Source: UBA5314 sp040217815
Lineage (GTDB): Bacteria; Bacillota; Syntrophomonadia; Syntrophomonadales; Syntrophomonadaceae
Reading direction: 5' to 3'
Assembly (NCBI GenBank): GCA_040217815.1
Contig: JBEHWI010000009.1
Location: 1 to 64,000 of the forward strand
Length of the DNA stretch: 64,000 nt
Shown here piece after piece: positions 33,862 through 41,626 of the stretch. The position numbers were made by a program, and so were the translations under genes. Below the pieces are notes generated by a model, which did not search any database, was not told the origin of the DNA, and was given only the letters and a program-made list of their open reading frames with translations. The first letter of the stretch is position 1, and each line of letters opens with the position of its first letter.

Positions 33862-35262
33862 TTAAAACAGCTTGCCCGGGTTCATAATGCCCTTATCGTC
33901 AAAAACCTTTTTTATACCCTGCATATATTCGACTGCTTTGCCGTGCTCCAGCGGAGCATAGGGACGTCTAACCGCTCCCACCCCGTGTTCGCCGGTGGTA
34001 GAACCCTGCAGTTCGATGGCTAGCAGGTGGATTTCATCAACTAGCTTCATAACCCTTTCCACTTCTTCAGGGATTTCGGGGTTGATTACCGGGGCGGTAT
34101 GCACGTTGCCATCGCCAATATGCCCGTAATTGACAACTTTAATACCGTATTTTTCACCCAGGGCGCGAATGGCGCGCAGAGTGTCGGCTACCCGGGACAG
34201 GGGAACGCTGATATCTTCACCGGCAAAAATACGGCTGCCGTCTTTACGTACCCGAGCCGCCGCAGTAGCCGTGATACTGCGGCCTTCCCACAGTTGAGCC
34301 ATGCGTTTGGGCTCGGTAGACCACTCTATAGTCCTGGCTCTTTTGCCGACAACTTCCTTTATTACCTGGCCCTCATACTCAACGCTGGGAGGGTTGCCGT
34401 CAACTTCAAAGAGGAGGATGGCTTCGGCATTGGGCAGGTTGATCTCTGGTTTAAAACCGTTTACAGCTTCTATAGCGGAGCTGTCCAGTATTTCAATTCC
34501 AGAAGGCAGAACCCCGGCCTGGTAGGTGTCCAGAACCGCGGCCGGTGCGTCATCCAGTTGATCAAAAACCGCCATGGCGATGCCTCTGGCCTTGGGTTTG
34601 GGCCAGACCCGCAGGCGTATCTGGGTGACGATACCCAGAACACCTTCTGAACCTACCATCAACTTGGTCAGGTTTAGTCCAGAAACGTTCTTTATACACT
34701 TGGCTTTCATGCCGCCGGTCATTATCACATCACCGTTGGGCAGAACCACTTCCAGCCCCAGAATATACTGCTCAGTGCACCCGTATTTGACCGCCCGCAA
34801 CCCACTGGCGTTGTTGGCCACCATGCCTCCTACCGTGCACATCTGGCTGCTGCCCGGATCGGGGGGGAAAAACAGATTTTGTTTGGCCAGTTGTTCATTG
34901 AGCCTGGCATGTATGATTCCGGGGCGCACTATGACCTGCATATTTGGTGCATCTATTTCTACGATTTCGTCCCAGTTGGAGAGATCGAATACAATTCCAC
35001 CGTCCATCGCGACACAGCCGCCGGTTTCACCGGTTCCAGCCCCCCTTGGAATTATGGGGATGTCGTTTTCGTAGGCAAAACGCATCACCTTTTGAACATC
35101 GTCGGTTGATTTGGGGAACACAACCGCGTAAGGGTTTTTAGGTTCCAATTTGGTCAAGAAACTGCTGTCGTACGAATAATACATCAGGTCAAGATCTTCC
35201 AACAGAACCTTTTCTTTTCCCAACATACCGAGCAGCTCTTTTTTAATTGCCGCTATATCCAT
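33862..35262 (-). CDS. GlcD-like FAD-linked oxidase subunit
   Basis: Flavoprotein subunit of a glycolate/D-lactate dehydrogenase, 466 residues. The FAD-binding type 4 domain has AVVFPKSTDDVQKVMRFA, the PRGAGTGETGGCVAMDGGIV region and PGSSQMCTVGGMVANNASGL. The C-terminal FAD-oxidase domain ends with NYGHIGDGNVH and TTGEHGVGAVRRPY, both typical. The frame extends 33 codons upstream, but the ATG at 35262 is preceded by AGGAGG and begins at the conserved helix, so it is chosen. It leads the operon glcD-like, glcF-like, ttcA-like. Confidence 0.93.
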   Translation of the reverse strand: MDIAAIKKELLGMLGKEKVLLEDLDLMYYSYDSSFLTKLEPKNPYAVVFPKSTDDVQKVMRFAYENDIPIIPRGAGTGETGGCVAMDGGIVFDLSNWDEIVEIDAPNMQVIVRPGIIHARLNEQLAKQNLFFPPDPGSSQMCTVGGMVANNASGLRAVKYGCTEQYILGLEVVLPNGDVIMTGGMKAKCIKNVSGLNLTKLMVGSEGVLGIVTQIRLRVWPKPKARGIAMAVFDQLDDAPAAVLDTYQAGVLPSGIEILDSSAIEAVNGFKPEINLPNAEAILLFEVDGNPPSVEYEGQVIKEVVGKRARTIEWSTEPKRMAQLWEGRSITATAAARVRKDGSRIFAGEDISVPLSRVADTLRAIRALGEKYGIKVVNYGHIGDGNVHTAPVINPEIPEEVERVMKLVDEIHLLAIELQGSTTGEHGVGAVRRPYAPLEHGKAVEYMQGIKKVFDDKGIMNPGKLF

Positions 35263-35796
35263 AGTTACGTTCCTCCTAATCCAGCATAAGGCTTCAAGAC
35301 ATTGCCTATTATAACATAGATAAAATAAAGACGGGGCGACAAAAAACATGTATAATAACATACAAGATTCACTATCAATCTTGACTTATTCTGCAAGCTC
35401 ATTAGCACCCTGCAACATATGCAGTACATCCCATCATTAAATCCGTCAATGCGAATAATGAACGAGAACACCCTGTATCATTCATTAAGGATCTTAAGAC
35501 GCCCATCGTCGCAGCTTTAGTGAATCGGTGGTCAAACCACTACAAACCTTTGTCTGTTTCATATTCTGTTAAAGCCAACTAAATATATTTTGATCTGTAT
35601 TTGGCCAGTACTCCTCCTGGCTGTTTACACCTTACCAGAACCAGGGTTATATGATACCGCTGCTTTAGAAGTTATAGAGAAACAGGGGCAAGCGGTAATT
35701 GATTTTTTAACAAGTGGGGGAAAGGAGGGTTGTATTGTATCCGGGCGACCGGGAAGTGGGGGACTCATATTATTGAGGAAGAGGAGGAATTAATTA
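35263..35796. other. Gap of about 530 bases between divergent genes
   Basis: Holds the promoter region of the minus-strand glcD-like operon and the leader of the CoA-transferase (strong ribosome binding site GAGGAGGA at about 35778-35788). A 67-codon frame at 35590-35793 looks like chance. A possible coding remnant at 35406-35582 is listed separately. Confidence 0.5.
35406..35582 (+). pseudogene. Possible remnant of a PLP decarboxylase-type gene
   Basis: A frame of about 58 codons opens after TAG at 35403 and ends in TAA at 35580. It has no start codon or ribosome binding site. Its second half reads IKDLKTPIVAALVNRW and ends LSVSYSVKAN, recalling the N-terminal strand of fold-type III decarboxylases and alanine racemases (TP...YAVKAN). 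The resemblance is short and could be chance. Confidence 0.2.
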
Positions 35797-37140
35797 ATGA
35801 GTTTGGCAGATCAATACAGGCAAAAACTGGTATCAGCAGATGAAGCGGTGAAAGTGATTAAATCAGGGGATTGGGTAGATTACGGGGAGTTTGCCGGACA
35901 GGTTAGAGAACTTGACAAGGCACTGGCTAGAAGAAAAGATGAGCTTAAGGACGTCAAAATTTGGACTGTCGTAAACCCCTACCCAACTGAAGTTAACGCC
36001 GTAGATACAACCGGGGAGTCCTTCGTGTGGCATAGCTGGCATTGTTCCGGCGGAGACCGCAAAGTTGTCAAGACAGGGAAGCCGGTATATTATTCCTCGA
36101 TCAAATATTCAGAAGTGCCGCGCTATGTTCGTGAAAGGATAGAGCCCATCGATGTTGCCATGATGCAGGTTACTCCCATGGACAAACACGGGTGGTTTAA
36201 CTTCGGACCTCAATGCAGTTTTACTAGAGCGGTCTGTGATCGGGCCAAAGTTATAATCGTCGAGGTCAATGACAAGCAGCCTCGCTGCCTGGGTGGTTAT
36301 GAAGAGGCTATCCACATCTCGGAGGTAGATTACATCGTAGAAGCCAGCAACCCCATGCCCCAGCTTGGTTCTCCGGCGCCTACCGATGTAGACAAAAAAG
36401 TAGCCGAGCTTATTGTGGAAGAAATTACCGACGGGGCCTGCATCCAATTGGGTATCGGCGGTATGCCCAACGCGGTTGGAATGATGATCGCGGCATCTGA
36501 TCTAAAAGACCTGGCCTGTCATACCGAGATGCTGGTTGACGCCTATGTTTATATGGACGAAGCCGGTAAATTGACCGGCAAATATAAAAACCTGGATCCG
36601 GGCAAAATTGTCTTCACTTTTGCCCTGGGAACCCAGATCCTCTATGATTTTATCGATGATAATCCCAAGTGCGCCTCCTATCCGGTTAATTATACCAACG
36701 AGCCTTATATTGCATCGCGTTTGGACAAATTGATAACTATAAATAACGTTATTGAGGTTGACCTGTATGGACAGTGCTGCGCAGAGTCAGACGGTTTCCG
36801 TCAGATCAGCGGTACCGGTGGGCAGCTCGATTTCCACATCGCCGGCTGGCTTTCCAAGGGCGGACAATCCTTCCTGTGCCTGCCTGCGGCCAACCAGAAT
36901 CCTGATGGCACACTCAAATCCAGAATTGTACCTTATCTGCCTCCCGGAGGAATTGTAACTGACCCGCGTTCCGTAGCCGATTGCATCGTTACCGAGTATG
37001 GTAAGTATAAAATGAAGGGAATGAGCGTGTGGCAGAGGGCGGAAGGCCTTATCGGTATAGCTCATCCGGATCTGAGGGACGCTCTGATTAAAGATGCTGA
37101 AGCACAGGGCATCTGGAGAAAGACCAACAAGATCATTTAA
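35797..37140 (+). CDS. Butyryl-CoA:acetate-type CoA-transferase
   Basis: CoA-transferase of the acetyl-CoA hydrolase/transferase family, 447 residues, close in type to butyryl-CoA:acetate and 4-hydroxybutyrate CoA-transferases. Seen: QLGIGGMPNAV (CoA loop), the catalytic Glu in CHTEMLVDAYV, and the C-terminal GTGGQLDFHIAGWLSKGGQS. It would exchange CoA between butyryl-CoA and acetate, either to form butyrate or, in syntrophs, to activate it. The exact acyl group is an inference. ATG 35797 follows GAGGAGGA; a terminator follows, so it is a single unit. Confidence 0.88.
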   Translation: MSLADQYRQKLVSADEAVKVIKSGDWVDYGEFAGQVRELDKALARRKDELKDVKIWTVVNPYPTEVNAVDTTGESFVWHSWHCSGGDRKVVKTGKPVYYSSIKYSEVPRYVRERIEPIDVAMMQVTPMDKHGWFNFGPQCSFTRAVCDRAKVIIVEVNDKQPRCLGGYEEAIHISEVDYIVEASNPMPQLGSPAPTDVDKKVAELIVEEITDGACIQLGIGGMPNAVGMMIAASDLKDLACHTEMLVDAYVYMDEAGKLTGKYKNLDPGKIVFTFALGTQILYDFIDDNPKCASYPVNYTNEPYIASRLDKLITINNVIEVDLYGQCCAESDGFRQISGTGGQLDFHIAGWLSKGGQSFLCLPAANQNPDGTLKSRIVPYLPPGGIVTDPRSVADCIVTEYGKYKMKGMSVWQRAEGLIGIAHPDLRDALIKDAEAQGIWRKTNKII

Positions 37141-37166
37141 TTAAAAAACTTTTTAAATAAAGAATG

Positions 37167-37195
37167 AGCGGGACCCCAGGGGGTTCCGCTTTTTT
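37167..37195 (+). terminator. Intrinsic terminator of the CoA-transferase gene
   Basis: Stem AGCGGGACCCC / GGGGTTCCGCT with a two-base centre (AG) that opens to a larger loop, then a run of six T. Confidence 0.8.
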
Positions 37196-37322
37196 CTGGT
37201 GCAATTTAGCAATATGTTAAACCTTATACTATAATAAGGGGTAATAAAAATGCCTTATCCGGTATAACGATAATACTTTTTCATAGAATAGCAGGAAGAA
37301 TAAAATTCAGGAGTAGTTAATA

Positions 37323-38219
37323 ATGTATTCAAACTTGAAGAACATTGTTGGATCCGAGTGCCTCCTTTTTAACGAGCCTATGAGCCGCCACACCACCTTT
37401 GCTATTGGCGGCCCGGTCGATGTGCTGGTTAATCCACGTAGTATAGAGGAGATCAAATCAGTTCTTGCCTATTGTAGCCGCGAAAACCTGCCCTGTACGG
37501 TTTTTGGCTTAGGCAGCAACCTGCTGGTCAGGGACAAAGGGATCAGGGGAGTGGCTATAAAAATTGGAGACTGTCTTACAGCTGCGGACATAATGGGCAC
37601 TGACATTATGGCCCAGGCAGGAATCAGCTTAAGCCGCCTGGCCTACCTGGCCGCCGAGCATTCCCTCTCCGGCCTTGAATTTGCCGAAGGCATACCGGGG
37701 AGCCTGGGCGGGGCGGTCGCCATGAACGCCGGAGCCTATGGGGGGGAAATGAAGGATATTCTCGTTTCCTGCACCGCCCTTGATGAAACAGGGCAAACCC
37801 TGATATTCAATCGGGAGGATATGAATCTGGGCTACCGCTCCAGCATCTTTCAGCAGCGCTGTGTTACTATCATTGAAGCCCACCTGCGGCTGGTCAAGGG
37901 TGAGAAGGAGGACATCTTAGCCCGTATGGCAGCCCTGGCCGGGCAGCGGCAGGCCAAACAGCCCCTGGATATGCCCAGCGCCGGCAGCACCTTCCGCCGG
38001 CCGGAAGGCTTCTATGTAGGTCCGTTAATTGAGCAGCTGGGTTTAAAGGGATACTCCATCGGAGGCGCCCAGGTATCACTCAAGCACGCCGGCTTTGTGG
38101 TCAACCGGGGAGGAGCTACCGCTGACGACGTTCTGGCTCTGATCGCCTATATCCAGAAGCAGGCCAGCCAATTGGGAGTTGAATTGCGCCCGGAAATAAA
38201 AGTGGTGGGGGAGGAGTAG
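37323..38219 (+). CDS. murB: UDP-N-acetylenolpyruvoylglucosamine reductase
   Basis: NADPH-dependent reductase making UDP-MurNAc for peptidoglycan, cytosolic FAD enzyme of 298 residues (type IIb length). Seen: MSRHTTFAIGGPVDVLV, VFGLGSNLLVRDKGIRGV, the FAD-binding GLEFAEGIPGSLGGAVAMNAG, the catalytic YRSSIFQ, and PSAGSTFRRPEG with the proton-donating Ser; the C-terminal Glu is in LRPEIKVVG. RBS GGAG before ATG 37323. It stands outside a mur cluster here. Confidence 0.96.
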   Translation: MYSNLKNIVGSECLLFNEPMSRHTTFAIGGPVDVLVNPRSIEEIKSVLAYCSRENLPCTVFGLGSNLLVRDKGIRGVAIKIGDCLTAADIMGTDIMAQAGISLSRLAYLAAEHSLSGLEFAEGIPGSLGGAVAMNAGAYGGEMKDILVSCTALDETGQTLIFNREDMNLGYRSSIFQQRCVTIIEAHLRLVKGEKEDILARMAALAGQRQAKQPLDMPSAGSTFRRPEGFYVGPLIEQLGLKGYSIGGAQVSLKHAGFVVNRGGATADDVLALIAYIQKQASQLGVELRPEIKVVGEE

Positions 38220-38239
38220 CCTCTTAGCAGGTAAGGCAT

Positions 38240-39997
38240 ATGAATATAGTATTTAGTACATTAAATGCCAGGTTCAGCCATTCTTCCCTCTCATTGGCCA
38301 GTCTGGCCGCATCCTGCCGAGGCCTGGGTGCTATTACCATTCATGAATACACCATAAATCAGGCTCATCCAGAAATACTGGCCGATCTCTTTTTACTGCA
38401 TCCAGATATCATCTGTTTTTCGTGTTACATATGGAATATTGAGAAAACCCTCGCCCTCTGCTACGACCTTAAAATAGTCTCTCCGGATTTGCGCATCATA
38501 CTGGGCGGACCTGAAGTATCCTTCGAGACTAAAACCATCATGAAACACCACCCGGAAATCGACTTTATAGTGAAAGGTGAGGGAGAAGCGGTACTGAATT
38601 ATATTATTAGCCGTCTTACGGATACGGATGAGTTTTCCCAAGTAGAAGGCCTGTGCTGGCGCGACGGTGACAATATATATACGTCAGAAAACCTGGCCCT
38701 GGTAAAGAACTTTAGCGAACTGCCCCGCCCGGCTTATGAGCAGCTGGCTTCTTTGAAGGATCGGATCATCTACTATGAATCATCCCGGGGCTGTCCATTC
38801 AACTGCACCTATTGCCTTTCATCAACGGTTCCCGGGGTTCGCTTCCTACCGCTGGCCCGGGTTCAGGAGGACCTTAAATATCTCCTTTCCATTGGAGCCC
38901 GGCAGATAAAATTCGTTGACCGAACCTTTAACGCCGACGAACGGCGGGCCATTCATATTATGGAATTCATCCTGGGACAGGACAGCTCAAGCAAATTCCA
39001 TTTCGAGATAAGGGCCGAGCTCCTGTCGGATAGTTTTATCAATTTTTTAAAATCAGTGCCGCCCGGGCGCTTCTATTTTGAAATAGGCATTCAATCCACC
39101 TGCCCCGAGGCCCTGCAGGCTGTCAACCGTCCCGCTTCCTGGGATAAGTCCCGATCAATCATAACCCAATTGCGCTTAGAAACGGCCGTTCACCTGCACC
39201 TGGATCTCATTGCCGGGCTGCCCCGGGAGGATCTGAATCGCTTTAAAGAATCGTTCAACCAGGTCCTAGGCCTCGCTCCTCACGTATTACAATTGGGATT
39301 CTTAAAGCTTTTAAAGGGTTCACCGCTCGCAATAGATGCTGATCGGCACGGGTATGCCTTTCAAGAGCAGCCCCCTTACCAGATTCTCAAGAATAATTAT
39401 CTAAGTTATCAAGAACTGGTTTTATTGCAGGATATAGAAGAAGTGTTGGAAAGGTATTATAACAGCCAGGTTTTTTACCATACCATTGGCTATCTTATAG
39501 AAAACTGGTATCGAGGGGATGCCTTCAGGCTTTTTCAAGATATAGCTCATTTCTGGCGCGAAAAGGACTGTTATCTCAAGGGGCACAAGCGGGATGAAGA
39601 ATATTCTCTATTGTATGAATTTGCCAATCTGATCAACCCACCCAATATCCAAACCGTTAAAGAGTATTTGAAATTTGATTACCTTCAGAACCAGGGGCCC
39701 CGGCATATGCCATCGGTCCTGCAGGATGGGGACGCGGCAAGCTCTAACGAACTGGCTTACAACCTGGTAAAAAACGAGGAATTGGTAATGAAGTTCATAC
39801 CGCACCTCAAGAAGGCCAGCATTGGCGATAGACGCCGCCGCATACACCTGGAAATCTTTTCGGTCAGCCCGTTGACAGGCGCCGCCGCTCCTTGTGCTCA
39901 TGCGGTCCTTTTCGTGTATCCACCTGGCAGCCCCAGGGCCAAAGACTGTTTTCTGGTAAATACAATGCTGTTGGAGGCTACCGGCGGACTCAGCTAA
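38240..39997 (+). CDS. B12-binding-domain radical SAM protein (DUF4080 type)
   Basis: Radical SAM protein of 585 residues with unknown substrate. The N-terminal cobalamin-binding-like domain (1-130) shows IVFSTLNARFSHSSLSL, ILGGPEVSFE and VKGEGEAVL. The radical SAM domain has the cluster motif SRGCPFNCTYCLSS (about residue 177-190) and VKFVDRTFN-like IKFVDRTFNADERRA. A C-terminal DUF4080-like region follows the core (LQLGFLKLLKGSPL onward). The classic DxHxxG cobalamin loop was not found, so B12 binding is uncertain. It starts 20 bases after murB. Confidence 0.88.
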   Translation: MNIVFSTLNARFSHSSLSLASLAASCRGLGAITIHEYTINQAHPEILADLFLLHPDIICFSCYIWNIEKTLALCYDLKIVSPDLRIILGGPEVSFETKTIMKHHPEIDFIVKGEGEAVLNYIISRLTDTDEFSQVEGLCWRDGDNIYTSENLALVKNFSELPRPAYEQLASLKDRIIYYESSRGCPFNCTYCLSSTVPGVRFLPLARVQEDLKYLLSIGARQIKFVDRTFNADERRAIHIMEFILGQDSSSKFHFEIRAELLSDSFINFLKSVPPGRFYFEIGIQSTCPEALQAVNRPASWDKSRSIITQLRLETAVHLHLDLIAGLPREDLNRFKESFNQVLGLAPHVLQLGFLKLLKGSPLAIDADRHGYAFQEQPPYQILKNNYLSYQELVLLQDIEEVLERYYNSQVFYHTIGYLIENWYRGDAFRLFQDIAHFWREKDCYLKGHKRDEEYSLLYEFANLINPPNIQTVKEYLKFDYLQNQGPRHMPSVLQDGDAASSNELAYNLVKNEELVMKFIPHLKKASIGDRRRRIHLEIFSVSPLTGAAAPCAHAVLFVYPPGSPRAKDCFLVNTMLLEATGGLS

Positions 39998-40153
39998 GAT
40001 ATGCACTATTTTCCGAATATTTAATCTATTTCGGGTAAAATAAAGTTATTTTTACTTCCTGAAGTACATGGTACAATTGGCTAAGCAAGATCTAATATTG
40101 TGCTAAAAGACATAGATATAGCTAGGGAGAAAAAGTAATTAAGGGAGAGTTTG

Positions 40154-40795
40154 ATGAAACACGACAGCTTGATCGCCCGGGAGGGTTGGATATTTATTGC
40201 TATTCCCGGACTTATCGCAATAATTCTCTGTTTTACCGACTACTATTTATGGTCCTCACTCTTCTGGTTTCTTGCTCTATTTTGCGTCTTCTTTTTTCGC
40301 AACCCCAGGCGGGTGGCCACAGGCAATAAAAACCTGGTATTTGCACCCGCCGATGGTAGGGTTCTCGAGGTCCGGCGGGTTGAAGAGAACAGGTATATGC
40401 AGGGTGAAGCCCTCCTTATCAGAATATTCTTAAGCCTTTTTAACGTTCATATAAACAGAGTGCCATTGACCGGTAAGGTAGAATGGATAGAAAAAAGAGA
40501 GGGCCTTTTTATCTCAGCTTATAAACCGGAAGCCAGTGAAAAAAATGCCTGCAATTACCTGGGCATGATGAGCGAATATGGGAAAGTACTGGTTATTCAA
40601 ATTACCGGACTGGTCGCCCGGCGCATTGTCTGCTGGGCTAAACCCGGGCAGACCTTCGAAACCGGTGAGCGCTTTGGCCTTATCCGCTTTGGCTCCTGCA
40701 CCGAATTGTATTTGCCGCTTTCGGCTGAACCAATGGTTAAGCCGGGTGATAAAGTTAAGGGAGGGGAGACGGTAGTTGCGCGATTCACTGAGTAA
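40154..40795 (+). CDS. psd: Phosphatidylserine decarboxylase, short form
   Basis: Pyruvoyl enzyme making phosphatidylethanolamine, 213 residues (the short, archaeal-like proenzyme). Two hydrophobic segments lie near the N-terminus, followed by RNPRRV and VFAPADGRVLEVRRV. SLFNVHINRVPLTGKV carries the conserved His, and the self-cleavage site Gly-Ser is in IRFGSCTELYLP. The ATG at 40154 is preferred over a TTG three bases earlier. It overlaps pssA by 20 bases; both enzymes act in sequence on the same lipid. Confidence 0.92.
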   Translation: MKHDSLIAREGWIFIAIPGLIAIILCFTDYYLWSSLFWFLALFCVFFFRNPRRVATGNKNLVFAPADGRVLEVRRVEENRYMQGEALLIRIFLSLFNVHINRVPLTGKVEWIEKREGLFISAYKPEASEKNACNYLGMMSEYGKVLVIQITGLVARRIVCWAKPGQTFETGERFGLIRFGSCTELYLPLSAEPMVKPGDKVKGGETVVARFTE

Positions 40796-41297
40796 GATGT
40801 TTGCCAATGTGGTTACGATATTAAACATTATATTTGGTACTCTGGCTATTACCTATATTCTGGCCCAGGAGTATCGAACTGCGGCCTTGCTGGTTTTAGT
40901 GGCGGTTATAATGGACGGGGCCGACGGAAGAATAGCCCGCCGCTTGGATTCCACTTCCGAACTGGGCAAAGAACTCGATTCACTTTGCGATCTGGTATCC
41001 TTCGGGGTGGCTCCGGCTATTCTTTTGTATTCACAGGTGCTCCAGCCCAGTTACCATACCCTGGGTTTAATGGTATGCCTTTTATTTGTAGTCTGCGGTG
41101 CGTTGCGCCTGGCCCGTTTTAACATTTTAAATATTCATGAATACTTCCTGGGCATACCGATAACCATTACCGGTCTGACCCTGGCCCTTTTATCACTGCT
41201 GGTCAGCTACGCGAATATAAATCCGACCATTATTCTGGTCATCGTGTTTGCCCTTTCCCTCCTGATGGTAAGCAACCTGAAGATACCCAAATTATAG
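40776..41297 (+). CDS. pssA: CDP-diacylglycerol-serine O-phosphatidyltransferase
   Basis: Membrane enzyme making phosphatidylserine, 173 residues. The CDP-alcohol phosphotransferase motif DGx2ARx8Gx3Dx3D is intact in DGADGRIARRLDSTSELG then KELDSLCD. Six hydrophobic segments. TTG 40776, inside the psd 3' end, is preceded by GGGAGGGGAG at correct spacing; an ATG at 40797 is an alternative start. It gives its product to the adjoining Psd. Confidence 0.93.
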   Translation: MRDSLSKMFANVVTILNIIFGTLAITYILAQEYRTAALLVLVAVIMDGADGRIARRLDSTSELGKELDSLCDLVSFGVAPAILLYSQVLQPSYHTLGLMVCLLFVVCGALRLARFNILNIHEYFLGIPITITGLTLALLSLLVSYANINPTIILVIVFALSLLMVSNLKIPKL

Positions 41298-41308
41298 AAA
41301 ACGAGTTC

Positions 41309-41341
41309 GGGGACGGTTCTTCAATTTGGAGAACCATCCCC
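41309..41341. terminator. Hairpin between convergent pssA and copZ
   Basis: GGGGACGGTTC / GAACCATCCCC stem with an 11-base loop. There is no T run on the plus side, so it may act as a weak bidirectional terminator. The GGGGACGGTTC motif also recalls repeats common in clostridial intergenic DNA. Confidence 0.45.
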
Positions 41342-41362
41342 AATTCATATCTGCCACTGTTT

Positions 41363-41563
41363 TTAATCCACTACCTTATACCCGGCATCATCAACCGCCT
41401 TGACCAGCTTAGCCCGATCAGCTGAACCTCCAACCACGGCTTGTTTCTTCTCCAGATCAACCTCGGCCTTTTCGACCCCGGCCACCTTTTTGAGGGCCTT
41501 CTCCACAGCCATTTTGCAGTGGTTGCAGCTCATGCCTTCTATTTTGAGAATCGTATCACTCAT
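41363..41563 (-). CDS. copZ: Copper chaperone CopZ
   Basis: Heavy-metal-associated domain protein of 66 residues that carries Cu(I) to CopA. It has the binding motif GMSCNHCKMAVEKAL and the C-terminal VDDAGYKVVD. The ATG at 41563 is preferred to the GTG one codon upstream; GGAGG is upstream. It ends the csoR-copA-copZ unit, 60 bases after copA. Confidence 0.93.
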   Translation of the reverse strand: MSDTILKIEGMSCNHCKMAVEKALKKVAGVEKAEVDLEKKQAVVGGSADRAKLVKAVDDAGYKVVD

Positions 41564-41626
41564 CACTTTTCACCTCCCCGCACCAATTTTAAACATTATT
41601 ATTTCGTCGCTATCAACAGGTGTTCT

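Noticed and set aside
35590..35793. A 67-codon frame just before the CoA-transferase gene
   Set aside because: There is no ribosome binding site, the sequence has no family features, and its end overlaps the CoA-transferase ribosome binding site.
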